In this document: piece by piece, positions 1-8,438 of the stretch
Position numbering within the stretch: the stretch's first letter is position 1
Layout of the letters: each line of letters opens with the position of its first letter
NCBI GenBank assembly: GCA_019703815.1
Contig: AP023053.1
Location: 792,995 to 856,994, forward strand
Reading direction: 5' to 3'
From: Thaumasiovibrio occultus
GTDB taxonomy: Bacteria; Pseudomonadota; Gammaproteobacteria; Enterobacterales; Vibrionaceae
Length of the DNA: 64,000 bases
Made by a program: the position numbers and the translations under genes
The notes under the pieces: model-generated
The model's input: only the letters and a program-made list of their open reading frames with translations
Told to the model about the DNA's origin: nothing
Databases searched by the model: none

Positions 1-95
1 GCGCGGGTTGAACGGCGCGTAAAACAGCGGCCCATATTATCCGCTACATCTGGATGAATGGCCGTTCTCAACAATTGCATTTCAGGTTCTTTCAT
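1..95 (-). CDS. possible N-terminal fragment of a protein running off the left edge
   Basis: An open frame of 31 codons starts at an ATG at 95 and runs off the window without a stop. The start is preceded by a purine-rich AGGCGGAAA that could serve as a ribosome binding site. The visible residues begin MKEPEMQLLRTAIHPDVADN. I do not recognise the protein and the piece is too short to judge coding character, so it may be chance. Confidence 0.25.
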   Translation of the reverse strand, partial: MKEPEMQLLRTAIHPDVADNMGRCFTRRSTR

Positions 96-234
96 TTTCC
101 GCCTGCGAGGTGTTTCGATAAAAGCAGGCATCATACCGTGCGATTGAAGGGAGTCAAATCCGTATCAGTAACGAAATGTGGGGCGCGAGATGTGAATGGC
201 TGAACGCGCGGGGGAAGAGACACTCTATCTTATC

Positions 235-558
235 TCAAACACCAGAGGCTAATGTGATTTCCAGCCCTTCTGGGCTTTGTGTCACGATGATATTGGCAAC
301 GTTTGCAATAGCAGCGTGAATGGCGGGGATGTCATGGCTGATCTGCAGCTTTCCATGATCAAGTTTCGCCATAATCGTGATTTTCTCAATGTCACTGTAG
401 TGAATATCAGAGCAAGCTATTGGGCGCGACTCCCCTATTTCTCGTTCATCCGGGATCACCATATAGAAAAAGCCAGCCTGATCTTTCTCATACCAGCGCG
501 CGAGAATTTCGCGCTCATTGCGACTTAACGCGATCAGGAGTTCTTTCCACGGATTCAT
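235..558 (-). CDS. hypothetical protein, 107 aa
   Basis: Not recognised. The frame can be opened from a TTG at 567, but an ATG at 558 lies nine bases after a GAGAG ribosome binding site and is the better start. The product is acidic and soluble, without a signal peptide or membrane segment; it begins MNPWKELLIALSRNEREILA and has a central stretch rich in Asp, Glu and Ile. It stands alone between the window edge and the IS200-like element. No motif gives a function. Confidence 0.55.
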   Translation of the reverse strand: MNPWKELLIALSRNEREILARWYEKDQAGFFYMVIPDEREIGESRPIACSDIHYSDIEKITIMAKLDHGKLQISHDIPAIHAAIANVANIIVTQSPEGLEITLASGV

Positions 559-699
559 TATTAACAACTCTCACCAATATTTATAAATGAATGATAACGT
601 GAGTTATTTTGAATACAACCCAAGAAAAGTGCGCTCGCACGCAAAGCAATTCCTCAATTTCCGGTAGAACGCCATCCCTTTGCCGTTAATAAGCATCAG

Positions 700-1318
700 A
701 TGTAAAGATCCACCTGCAAAGCAGGTGGCTTTGAATGGCCCCCTATAAGGGGGCTCACTGTTAATTCTCTATACCTAGCTTCATTTGGCGCTCCTCTTCC
801 TCCTTCCCCACTCGATCTTGATGCCTGACATATCTGCGAATAATTTCCTCGTTCATTCCTAACGAATCAACGAAGTAACCTCGCTGCCAGAACTTGTTAC
901 CCCAAAGCTTTTTCTTTCTCAAATACGGAAATTTATTGAATAACCTAATCGCTGTACGGCCTTTAATAAAACCCATATAGCTTGAAATACTCAGGCTCGG
1001 TGGTAGTCTCACGACCAAATGAACATGGTCGATTTGAACGTTCAGCTCTACAACCTTACATTTCTTCATATTGCTGTAAACGTAGATGCTTCTGTACAAC
1101 TCCTTACCTAGATTACCCTTGAGTATTTTTAGGCGATACTTCGGAGCCCACACTATATGATACTGGCATCTGTAATACACATGTGAGGCGGAATCATATC
1201 TGCTAATGTTCTCTATCTCCTTGATTTGCTGGTTACAAACGAGGACATATTGAACATGAGCGTCCTTCGGGCAAAGCCCAAAAGAACGATCACCACCTTC
1301 TAAAGAAGGTGGTTTAAG
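700..1318 (-). mobile_element. IS200/IS605-family element (IS200 type, TnpA only)
   Basis: A single HUH transposase gene is flanked by the subterminal hairpins expected of IS200-type elements. At the 3' end of the gene there are two: CCACCTGC-AAA-GCAGGTGG at 710-728 and GCCCCCT-ATA-AGGGGGC at 738-754. At the 5' end there are GGGC-AAA-GCCC at 1269-1279 and ACCACCTTCT/AGAAGGTGGT at 1292-1313. These elements lack inverted-repeat ends, so the outer limits are approximate. There is no accompanying tnpB. It sits just beyond the terminator of the DUF2960/DUF2750 genes, where insertion would do little harm. Confidence 0.85.
761..1207 (-). CDS. tnpA: IS200-type transposase TnpA
   Basis: A Y1 HUH single-strand transposase of about 148 residues. 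The HUH motif is seen in DHVHLVV and the catalytic tyrosine in RRYVRHQ, in the family order. The conserved N-terminus (SRYDSASHVYYRCQYHIVW) begins at 1204, where relatives start with ATG; here the codon at 1207-1205 is ATT, nine bases after an AAGGAG ribosome binding site. The only upstream ATG in frame (1357) lies inside the neighbouring terminator hairpin and would add 50 unrelated residues. The gene therefore either uses a rare ATT start or is translationally silenced. Identity is certain; activity is doubtful. Confidence 0.85.
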   Translation of the reverse strand: MSRYDSASHVYYRCQYHIVWAPKYRLKILKGNLGKELYRSIYVYSNMKKCKVVELNVQIDHVHLVVRLPPSLSISSYMGFIKGRTAIRLFNKFPYLRKKKLWGNKFWQRGYFVDSLGMNEEIIRRYVRHQDRVGKEEEERQMKLGIEN

Positions 1319-1332
1319 GTTGGAAAACAAAA

Positions 1333-1353
1333 ATGCCCCGAAGATCGGGGCAT
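1333..1353 (-). terminator. intrinsic terminator after the DUF2960-DUF2750 genes
   Basis: A nine-base-pair stem (ATGCCCCGA/TCGGGGCAT, loop of three) is followed on the minus strand by TTTTTGTTTT. It ends the transcript coming from 2027 and 1765. Confidence 0.8.
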
Positions 1354-1411
1354 TCAAATCCGAGCTGCTGCATTCACTTACGCAGTGAACGTGGTATGAG
1401 CAGACGGAAAA

Positions 1412-1765
1412 TTACAGGTAGTTTTTCGCGACTTCAGAAGGCTCTAGTTCTTTACCTTCCAGCTCTGCATTCCAGTTCAAGCCGACAAGAACGCCATCTT
1501 CGCTTAGGGTGATCATCCAATCTTCAACGAAAACATCCAGTGGGATTTGAGTCGCTTCGAAATCCGCCCACTCTTCAACACAGTGTTGTTTCGCGTCGGC
1601 TTCATCTGCCCAGAATGGCATCACTTCGCTATTTTCGAACTCGTTAGAGTCTACTGATAGCCAACCTTCTTCTTCGTTGCACAAACCCCATACCACTGAG
1701 GTTTCTTTAGTTTGTTCGAAAAAGATTTCGATATTCTTTTCAATATCTGCAGTCAACTTTGACAT
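1412..1765 (-). CDS. DUF2750 domain-containing protein, 117 aa
   Basis: Small acidic cytoplasmic protein matching the DUF2750 pattern: VVWGLCNEEEGW near residue 25, VMPFWADEADAKQHC in the middle, and the C-terminal block LSEDGVLVGLNWNAELEGKEL. The whole family length is present. Function unknown. It lies 13 bases downstream of the DUF2960 gene on the same strand and shares its terminator, so the two are probably one operon. Confidence 0.85.
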   Translation of the reverse strand: MSKLTADIEKNIEIFFEQTKETSVVWGLCNEEEGWLSVDSNEFENSEVMPFWADEADAKQHCVEEWADFEATQIPLDVFVEDWMITLSEDGVLVGLNWNAELEGKELEPSEVAKNYL

Positions 1766-1778
1766 GATTGCCCTTCCG

Positions 1779-2027
1779 TTATTCTGATGTTTTGGGTTCG
1801 AGAGTGATTTTCGAAAAACCTAGCTCTCTGAAATAGTTATCACGGTAGTTTCGCACCGCTTTTTTATCTCGGGTGACCGCTTCGATTTGTTGTTCCATTT
1901 TCAGGAACTCACGAATGTCCAAGCCTTCCGCAGCAGCGGCAGCTTCTTGAATTGAACGGTATTGTTGGTAACTAAACGGGATGCGCTTAGTTTCCTTTTT
2001 GTAAGTATATAGCAGTATTCTTGACAT
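1779..2027 (-). CDS. DUF2960 family protein, 82 aa
   Basis: Matches the small DUF2960 family of Vibrionaceae and relatives: an N-terminal ILLYTYKKETKRIPFSY segment, a central Ala-rich helix, and the conserved KAVRNYRDNYFRELGF block. A GTG at 2045 is in frame, but the family begins at the ATG at 2027 (MSRILLYTYK), which is used here. Function unknown. Probably cotranscribed with the DUF2750 gene downstream. Confidence 0.8.
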   Translation of the reverse strand: MSRILLYTYKKETKRIPFSYQQYRSIQEAAAAAEGLDIREFLKMEQQIEAVTRDKKAVRNYRDNYFRELGFSKITLEPKTSE

Positions 2028-2045
2028 CTTTTGTGCTTCAATCAC

Positions 2046-2452
2046 AAGTTCACGATAGCTTGGCTAAGTGTACAACGCCTTTGCCGTAATTACTCACTAT
2101 TTCAGCCCAATCCAGTGACTTTGGCTGTCCATTACCCAACTGTTCCAGTTTTTCCCGAAGTTATACACAGAAATAGTGGATAACTTTATTGGTCAATCGT
2201 CCAACAATCCCGAAGCGCCCGTCGGTTGGGATATCGGCACTTATCATTAAAGCTCTCAATGTCTTGTGAATCGATGTCACACTGACACGTATTCATGTCA
2301 TTTTTTAGAGTGTCAGCACACTACTGAAAAAATCTGCAGCTTATGTCCTATCTAGCCCTTTATATAATGTTACAAATTTGAGACTTTAGTCCTAACCAGT
2401 TAATGCAACTCCAGTTTTAGCAACACGCTATTTCAAATAGGGACGGCCCAAC
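2046..2452. other. intergenic region with DnaA-box-like and TGTCA motifs
   Basis: No gene found. It contains TTATACACA at 2161-2169 and, five bases on in inverted orientation, AGTGGATAA at 2175-2183 (complement TTATCCACT): one exact match to the known oriC R2-type DnaA box and one single-mismatch box. Further on, TGTCA-CAC-TGACA at 2275-2287 and two more TGTCA copies at 2296-2300 and 2311-2315 cluster upstream of the 2453 gene and may be a regulator site. Both readings are inference from motif alone. Confidence 0.35.
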
Positions 2453-3280
2453 ATGAAACGGATTTTACTCTTTGCATCACTATTCCTCTCTTACTCTGCA
2501 ACCGCCGCTGAACTTTTAGATGAGCAGCAGTTTGCCACGAGCGTACTTGAGGAACTTCAGCAAAGGTATCCAGACCACACGTTAACCACTGGCGAAGGCT
2601 TGGTTATCACGGTCGAGAAAGCAGACGAAAACAGTGTGGAAGTTTCACTTGTTGATGCATTTGCGCAATACAGCAATGAAGAAGCGGCGTTGGCTGAGGT
2701 TATCGACCAAGTTGAAACTCAATTTGCAGAGCCTAAGCTCGATGTGACTTCATTGGTGCCTTTGATCCGCACCAACGATTTCGTGACCGCGCAAGACGGT
2801 GAGTTTACCGCTCATCACCAACCGCTGAACGATGACTTCCAAATTCTGTTTGAATTGAATGTAGAGGGCCATGAGGGCTTTGTAACACAAGAAGAATTTG
2901 AGCCAGTAAAAGACGAAGCACTGGCGGCGGCAAAAGCCAATATGATGACCGTGTTTAAAGACAGTGGCGTATCAGTAAAACGCTTCAACAGCATGGGTCA
3001 GGGTACGGTTTACGAGTTAGTTGCTGATGAGAAGATCGCTGCCTCTATTCTTCTGATCCCTGAATACTTGCAAGAGTTAGGTCTAACAATTCGCGGTGAC
3101 ATGGTAGTGTTCATTCCATCGACTGATCGCATTTTGATCACGGGTACCCGCAATGTGGGTGCGTTGAACATGCTAGACCAAGTCACTGACCAAAAATACC
3201 GCGCGGCCGGTGATAAGGCACTGTCTCTACACGCTTATGTTTATCGTGGCGGATACTGGGGACGCTTTACTAGCTTCTAA
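2453..3280 (+). CDS. secreted DUF1444-like (YtpQ-type) protein, 275 aa
   Basis: Begins with a clear signal peptide (MKRILLFASLFLSYSATAA, cleavage near residue 19). The rest resembles DUF1444/YtpQ: a central SLVPLIRTNDFV, then a C-terminal half with SILLIPEYLQELGLTIRGD and VVFIPSTDRILITG. YtpQ members in Gram-positives are cytoplasmic, so export here is a variation. It has its own promoter region and is followed by a stem-loop at 3338-3361. Function unknown. Confidence 0.7.
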   Translation: MKRILLFASLFLSYSATAAELLDEQQFATSVLEELQQRYPDHTLTTGEGLVITVEKADENSVEVSLVDAFAQYSNEEAALAEVIDQVETQFAEPKLDVTSLVPLIRTNDFVTAQDGEFTAHHQPLNDDFQILFELNVEGHEGFVTQEEFEPVKDEALAAAKANMMTVFKDSGVSVKRFNSMGQGTVYELVADEKIAASILLIPEYLQELGLTIRGDMVVFIPSTDRILITGTRNVGALNMLDQVTDQKYRAAGDKALSLHAYVYRGGYWGRFTSF

Positions 3281-3337
3281 CTAAAACAGTCTCTGGATAA
3301 CCTGTACAGGTTCAAGATACAACAGCGCGATAATGCA

Positions 3338-3361
3338 AAGGGGAGTCAAATGACTCCCCTT
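3338..3361. terminator. bidirectional terminator between convergent genes
   Basis: Perfect 10-bp stem AAGGGGAGTC/GACTCCCCTT with an AAAT loop, placed between the DUF1444-like gene (+) and the dioxygenase gene (-). The stop codon of the dioxygenase (3346-3348) lies inside the hairpin. Confidence 0.75.
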
Positions 3362-4410
3362 CTTATTTGGTCAAGCTCAATAGATTCAAACAACGCTTTG
3401 AAATTTCCTTCACCAAAGCCCTGATTTCCTTTGCGCTGGATCACTTCAAAAAATATCGGCCCAATTAAGGTGTCGGTGAAGATCTGCAGCAAAACGCCAC
3501 TGTCATCACCATCAATCAGCACTTGCTGCGACTTCAACATTTCTAACGACTCTTGATGGTTCGGCAAACGCGTAGACAGCAATTCGTAATAAGTGCTGGG
3601 CGTGTTCATAAAGGGAACGCCAGCACGCCGCATTTTCGCAACGCTATCAAAAATGGCTTCCGTAGTTAGCGCGATATGTTGGATACCCTCGCCATGGTAC
3701 TGGCGCAAATACTCCGCAATTTGTGAGTGGTTATCTTTCGACTCATTGATAGGGATTTTAATTTTCCCACACGGCGAGATCATCGCGCGTGACAACAGCC
3801 CCGTTGCTTTACCATCGATATCGAAATGGCGGATCTCGCGGAAATTTGCGAGCCGCGTATAAAAGTCTGCCCACTGATCCATATGGCCCATAAATACATT
3901 GTGTGTGAGGTGATCAATCTCGCCTAGCCCTCGGTCAGTGCTTGCTAAACGCTGCTGCCAATCAGGATAGAATTCAAAATCGACGGCGTATATATCGGTT
4001 TTTGCCGCCCTTTCGACTAAATACAATAACGCGCCGCCGACGACTTCAATGGCCGGAATGTTGAGCTCCATCGGACCGCACTTGGCATCGATAATCTCTA
4101 TGCCTAGCGTACGCACATGCGCTAGCGCCTTGGTAATATCATGTACCTGAAAAGCAATGGCATTAACGCTAGGTCCGTGTTGTTTGGCGAATTGGCTCGC
4201 TTGGCTATGTGCCTCGCCGTTTAAAATGAAATTGATCCGCCCTTGGCGAAACAAAAAAACGGCTTTATGCCGATGCTGCGCAATTTCTGCAAAACCAAGA
4301 CGGGTGAAGTGGTTGGCGATGGCGTCGAGGCTGTGGCTATCTGCGGCTGTGAATTCGACAAATTCAAAACCGTCAGTCCCTAATGGGTTCTCATGGTTGG
4401 CGTACTGCAT
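3346..4410 (-). CDS. hppD: 4-hydroxyphenylpyruvate dioxygenase
   Basis: Converts 4-hydroxyphenylpyruvate to homogentisate with O2 and a mononuclear Fe(II), in tyrosine catabolism. The 354-residue length and two vicinal-oxygen-chelate halves fit the bacterial enzyme. The three iron ligands are visible: His167 in EIDHLTH, His245 in GIQHIAL and Glu322 in FFEVIQRKG. No homogentisate dioxygenase, maleylacetoacetate isomerase or regulator lies next to it in this window, so either the rest is elsewhere or the product is exported and oxidised to pyomelanin. Stand-alone gene with a convergent terminator. Confidence 0.93.
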   Translation of the reverse strand: MQYANHENPLGTDGFEFVEFTAADSHSLDAIANHFTRLGFAEIAQHRHKAVFLFRQGRINFILNGEAHSQASQFAKQHGPSVNAIAFQVHDITKALAHVRTLGIEIIDAKCGPMELNIPAIEVVGGALLYLVERAAKTDIYAVDFEFYPDWQQRLASTDRGLGEIDHLTHNVFMGHMDQWADFYTRLANFREIRHFDIDGKATGLLSRAMISPCGKIKIPINESKDNHSQIAEYLRQYHGEGIQHIALTTEAIFDSVAKMRRAGVPFMNTPSTYYELLSTRLPNHQESLEMLKSQQVLIDGDDSGVLLQIFTDTLIGPIFFEVIQRKGNQGFGEGNFKALFESIELDQIRRGVI

Positions 4411-4552
4411 CGTCTATTTCCTGCTAGCCCCTATTCTTTTAGGTCTAGTGGAATGTGCGCTGAGCGCCAAGGTGAAAGTAAGGCTTGGGGGCACGCTGAG
4501 TGTTCAGTCAAGATGACACTGTTGCCTCAGCGTGACGGTTCAGAGCTGCCAA

Positions 4553-5002
4553 TCAAAGATAACGCATTTCGTACCACGGTGTTGGACGACCGATGTGATC
4601 TCTTTCATGACGCGCGACACTGTAGAAGCCTTGTGCATGAAACAGGCGTATAGCAGGTAAGTTGGCGGCAAACACTTCGGCTTTGCAAACACCGTATTCA
4701 TCAATGCCATAGTTAAGTAGGCGTCGTGCTAAACCTTGGCGCTGCACTGACGGCAACACCGACAGCATGTAAACTTGTTTGTTGGCAAAGCCCATCAAGC
4801 CCAGAATGCGCTGTTTTTCATTACGAATCGCCACACAATCTAACGTGGGTAAATAGTCTTGCAATAACAAGCGGCGGAAAGACATCAGCTCGCGCTTATC
4901 TTGCCACTGTGGATTGTTTTTTGCGGCTTGCATCCAGACATGCACTGCACTTGCATATTCAAACGGCTGCAACTTGCTAATCGTGAGCAGCTTCTGATTC
5001 AT
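4553..5002 (-). CDS. GNAT-family N-acetyltransferase, 149 aa
   Basis: Acetyl-CoA-dependent acyltransferase of unknown substrate. The acetyl-CoA loop is VLPSVQRQGLARRLL, preceded by the beta-strand VYMLSV, and the C-terminus has the usual FHAQGFYSV. The ATG at 5002 follows AGGTG by a few bases and fits the domain start better than the upstream in-frame start at 5059. It stands upstream of the dioxygenase on the same strand but with a gap of about 140 bases, so linkage is uncertain. Confidence 0.8.
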   Translation of the reverse strand: MNQKLLTISKLQPFEYASAVHVWMQAAKNNPQWQDKRELMSFRRLLLQDYLPTLDCVAIRNEKQRILGLMGFANKQVYMLSVLPSVQRQGLARRLLNYGIDEYGVCKAEVFAANLPAIRLFHAQGFYSVARHERDHIGRPTPWYEMRYL

Positions 5003-5266
5003 CACACACCTCCCCCACCTCTGATACAAAATAAAGGTTAGCGTTTCCCCATACGACAAGGGCTGCGAAGCGGTTTAAATCTTACATTTGTGACTGAAAA
5101 TCAGCGCTGAAACCCCAGTCTCCAAGTCGAAATTACACACGCCCGCAACCACCAGGCAACAGCAAATTGACATATCACAACTTATATTCGCTTTGCCGAT
5201 GAGAGTGCTAGATTCACACAATTAGTAGGGTTAAACTAAGCGTGTAAACTTTAAAAGGAAAACAAC

Positions 5267-5554
5267 ATGTCAGACCAAACAACTCAGTACGAAGCTTGCG
5301 AAGCTTGTGGCGTTAGTGCAGAAATGGGCTTTGTGATCAAAGAAGGCGACGACGTTGCTTCTGTGACTATCACTGCACCCGATCAAACTGCTGCGCAAGG
5401 TGAGCTAGAAAAATACCTAGAGCTTGCAAAAGAAGTGAACGCGGCATTTACCTACCAAGCGGCTGACTTTGCTGAAGGCAAACTTGAAGTGCTTGTAAAA
5501 TTCGAATGCAGCGCAGAAAAACTGATCTTCGAATTGCGTAGTCGCTCAATCTAA
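5267..5554 (+). CDS. YfcZ/YiiS family protein (DUF406), 95 aa
   Basis: Small acidic cytoplasmic protein with the family's N-terminal CEACGVSAEMGFVIKEGDD block and C-terminal LEVLVKFECSAEKLIFELRSR. Function unknown in the family. An AAAAGGA ribosome binding site lies just ahead of the ATG. Monocistronic: it is followed closely by a terminator at 5563. Confidence 0.85.
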   Translation: MSDQTTQYEACEACGVSAEMGFVIKEGDDVASVTITAPDQTAAQGELEKYLELAKEVNAAFTYQAADFAEGKLEVLVKFECSAEKLIFELRSRSI

Positions 5555-5562
5555 TGACTGTC

Positions 5563-5597
5563 GATATTCCCCCTGTTGGAATATCTGAAGATTTTTC
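5563..5597 (+). terminator. intrinsic terminator of the yfcZ-like gene
   Basis: Stem GATATTCC/GGAATATC (5563-5570 with 5578-5585), seven-base loop, then a T-rich run ending near 5597. Confidence 0.7.
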
Positions 5598-6032
5598 TTA
5601 ACACGTAATAGGCAAGCTATTAGCCAACATAGCTTGGTTTATTACGTGTTAATTGTACCCGCGCTCTCTCCTTATTTAGCCCACCAATTTGGCTTCACGC
5701 CTTTCGCTCACATACTTATTAGCAATATTTTCCGAGTCGCCTCACCTTTTATTTGCTTTTGCGTTACAACAATCACACTTAGATCGCTGTTGCCACACTT
5801 ATCACTAGACATTAAAACCCACCGTCATTACAGTGAATGTTCTTTATATTAATCAACTGCATACTGTGTTTTTCTGTGCGTTGGGGCCTCTTTTTCCGTG
5901 CGTTCACTCACTTTTAAGTCCTCAAGCCAAATTGGTATGTCGTTATGGGCAAGCTGCTTATAACCAGCTCCCTCAATCGCGAGACACTCGCGACTTTAAC
6001 ACTCACTTGTACTGAGTAAGGGCAAGCCTCCT
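5598..6032. other. AT-rich non-coding region ahead of cheV
   Basis: About 435 bases without a credible gene. Short open frames here are poor in protein-like composition and lack ribosome binding sites. It presumably carries the cheV promoter; no sharp operator was recognised. Confidence 0.5.
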
Positions 6033-7022
6033 ATGATGAAACAAACCCCAGGCACAAATGCCAGCAATATCTTGTTGGAAAGTGGTACCAACGAGCTTGA
6101 AATTATCGAGTTTCATCTCAACAAAGTACAACGCGATGGGTCGGTTAAAACCTGCTACTACGGGATCAACGTTGCCAAAGTACGCGAGGTAATTCGAGTC
6201 CCAGAAACGACCGACTACCCTCGTGCCCAGCCCCATATGATTGGGGTATTTTCTTCGCGAGAAACGTTAACGCCTCTCGTTGATCTCGCCGGTTGGCTCG
6301 GTGTACCAACCCAAGGAGACGTAGATCAGAAATTTGTTATCGTCACCGACTTTAACAACATGACCAATGGCTTTCTCATTGATTCAGTTTGCCGTATTCA
6401 CCGTATTTCGTGGTCTAAGGTGGAATCGCCTAGCCAGTTTTTGGAAGCGAGCGAGCACGATTGCGTGGTGGCGGTTGTACGCCAAGAAGGCAAGCTCATT
6501 ATGATCCTGGATTTCGAGCGTATCGTCGCGGATATCAATCCTGAGCTCAGCATGGAAAAGTATGACGCTTCTAACGACAGGAAAGTCGATTTAGCGACCG
6601 ATCAAGTCACGCAACGCCAAGCAAAAACCATCATGGTGGTTGATGATTCGGCCTTTATTCGAAGCTTGATTGAAAATACCCTGCGCTCAGCGGGCTACAA
6701 CGTAATTACTGCGCGTGACGGAGGTGAAGCCTATGAGAAATTCATGGAATTCGATGCGATCTCTCACACCGAGAACATGCCGATTAGCGAAATGATCCAC
6801 GGCTTAGTCACTGATGTTGAAATGCCGAAAATGGACGGGATGCACTTGGTCAAACGCTTACGCGCAACACCAAGTTACAGCGAGATGCCGATTATCATGT
6901 TCTCGTCACTGATGAGTGATGATAACCGCGCTAAAGCTCTCACGCTTGGTGCCAACGATACCATCACTAAACCGGAAATTGGCCGTTTGATCTCAATGGT
7001 GGATCAGTATATTTTCACCTAA
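6033..7022 (+). CDS. cheV: chemotaxis coupling protein CheV
   Basis: Couples chemoreceptors to CheA and can be phosphorylated. An N-terminal CheW-like domain (about residues 20-180) is joined to a C-terminal receiver domain (about 200-326). The receiver shows the acidic pair in MVVDDSAFIR, the phospho-acceptor aspartate in LVTDVEMPKMDG and the conserved lysine in TITKPE. 329 residues, normal length. Two adjacent ATGs (6033 and 6036) are possible starts; the ribosome binding site (AAGGG) is rather far. No other che gene is present; scattered cheV copies are common in Vibrionaceae. A LysR gene follows after 31 bases. Confidence 0.9.
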   Translation: MMKQTPGTNASNILLESGTNELEIIEFHLNKVQRDGSVKTCYYGINVAKVREVIRVPETTDYPRAQPHMIGVFSSRETLTPLVDLAGWLGVPTQGDVDQKFVIVTDFNNMTNGFLIDSVCRIHRISWSKVESPSQFLEASEHDCVVAVVRQEGKLIMILDFERIVADINPELSMEKYDASNDRKVDLATDQVTQRQAKTIMVVDDSAFIRSLIENTLRSAGYNVITARDGGEAYEKFMEFDAISHTENMPISEMIHGLVTDVEMPKMDGMHLVKRLRATPSYSEMPIIMFSSLMSDDNRAKALTLGANDTITKPEIGRLISMVDQYIFT

Positions 7023-7053
7023 CCACACTTTGCAGCCACGATAGAACAAACGG

Positions 7054-7932
7054 ATGAACCTATCTCAAATTGAAGCCTTTTGTGCCATTGCCGATCTGGG
7101 CTCGGTATCAGAGGCCGCGCGTCAACTCGAATGCAACCGCACAAAGCTCAGTATGGCGATCAAAGCGTTAGAGAAAGAGCTCAATATTGAGCTCTTTCAA
7201 CGCTCTGGCAATCAGTTGACCTTGTCGGAAGCCGGGAAAGCCATCTACAAAGATTGTGAAAGCTTGTTGGTCACATCCGCCCGCATTCGCCAAACCTGCT
7301 TGCAAGTTTGTGGCGAGTTTAACGCCGAAATGTGGATAGCCCGCGATGACGCCCTACCCGACGAGCTGTGGCAAGATTTAGCACACCAACTCAACAAGGA
7401 ATACCCCGCCACCTCATTCAATATCGTTCTCGCATCCAGTGGTGATTTAGCCAACTTAATCGAAACCGGACAAGTCGATTTCGCCTTTGGGGTCGACTAC
7501 GAGCGAGTGGATGATCCACGCATTACCTACCAGCCTCTGGGTAAAATTCGCATGATGTCAGTTTGTCGGGCCGGACACAGCCTCACCCAAATGCGCCGCG
7601 TCAGCGATGAAGATTTACGCAGTGCAATGCAAGCCTCTATTGCGTATTTGAACGAGAAAGATAACCCCGAGCTGCAGCCGTTTTCCCGCCGTTATATCGG
7701 CTTTTCGTCGTTTGACTACATGCTCAACACAATTTTGACTGAGGATGCTTGGGGGGTTGTGCCAGAGCCATTGATCCGCCATTTATTGCGTCAAGAAAAG
7801 CTCTCAGTGATCAAACATACCTACGGATTAACCCAAGAAGACTACTGTCTATTTACGGCCTCAGGCATGACCGAGCACCCTGCGATGAGTTGGGTCGCGG
7901 ATAAGCTCAGTGAATTCTTATTCGACTTTTAA
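7054..7932 (+). CDS. LysR-family transcriptional regulator
   Basis: N-terminal winged helix-turn-helix (residues 1-60: LSQIEAFCAIADLGSVSEAA followed by LSMAIKALEKELNIELFQR) and a periplasmic-binding-protein-like effector domain to residue 292. It lies 31 bases after cheV on the same strand and may be cotranscribed. There is no divergent partner, so the target and ligand cannot be inferred. Confidence 0.88.
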   Translation: MNLSQIEAFCAIADLGSVSEAARQLECNRTKLSMAIKALEKELNIELFQRSGNQLTLSEAGKAIYKDCESLLVTSARIRQTCLQVCGEFNAEMWIARDDALPDELWQDLAHQLNKEYPATSFNIVLASSGDLANLIETGQVDFAFGVDYERVDDPRITYQPLGKIRMMSVCRAGHSLTQMRRVSDEDLRSAMQASIAYLNEKDNPELQPFSRRYIGFSSFDYMLNTILTEDAWGVVPEPLIRHLLRQEKLSVIKHTYGLTQEDYCLFTASGMTEHPAMSWVADKLSEFLFDF

Positions 7933-8438
7933 GCGATAGCCTTTTTCTGCGTATCTCAATGTGGCGTAACGTTTTACAGCTACGGCACATTGATGCGCAC
8001 CGCCTTCTATAAGTGCACCACTTTTTTAACGCACCACATATCGTTCGTCATATTCTGACTACTACACTTTTTTGAAGCCGAGAATCGGGTTCTCTGAAAA
8101 AATGTGGGGCCGAAATTTCCGACTTTTATGCCCGAGCTTATCGGTCTGATCCGCTCATATTGGCGCCACTTCGACGTGACTTTCCTCGCAACTTGATCAC
8201 TGCGATATTCGAGACCTTTCGGTTATTTTTTCCACAAACTGCGTATTTTTCGAATAGTTCTTGCCTAAAAATCAGTGAGCGTCAAAAATACTGACAGCCC
8301 ATTTTGCAATTAACCTATTGTATTTAAATAGAATAACGCTAATTCACCAAACTCTGACAGAGTGTTAGGCAAGGTCTTGATTGCAGTTTTTCGCCCAGAC
8401 GACAAGAATAGAAACGTGTTCCTAACCGTAAGTATTCT
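7933..8438. other. long intergenic region upstream of the CDF-like gene
   Basis: Roughly 500 bases with no supported gene. Several short imperfect repeats and a small CTCTGACAGAG palindrome near 8353 are seen, but nothing I can assign. It may hold the promoter and a long leader for the transporter. Confidence 0.45.

Noticed and set aside
1210-1357. N-terminal extension of the IS200-type transposase from ATG 1357
   Set aside because: The ATG lies inside a terminator hairpin and the 50 added residues cover the element's end hairpins; the family starts at 1207.
5634-6015. Two overlapping short frames upstream of cheV
   Set aside because: No ribosome binding sites and unlikely composition; they overlap each other in an AT-rich promoter region.
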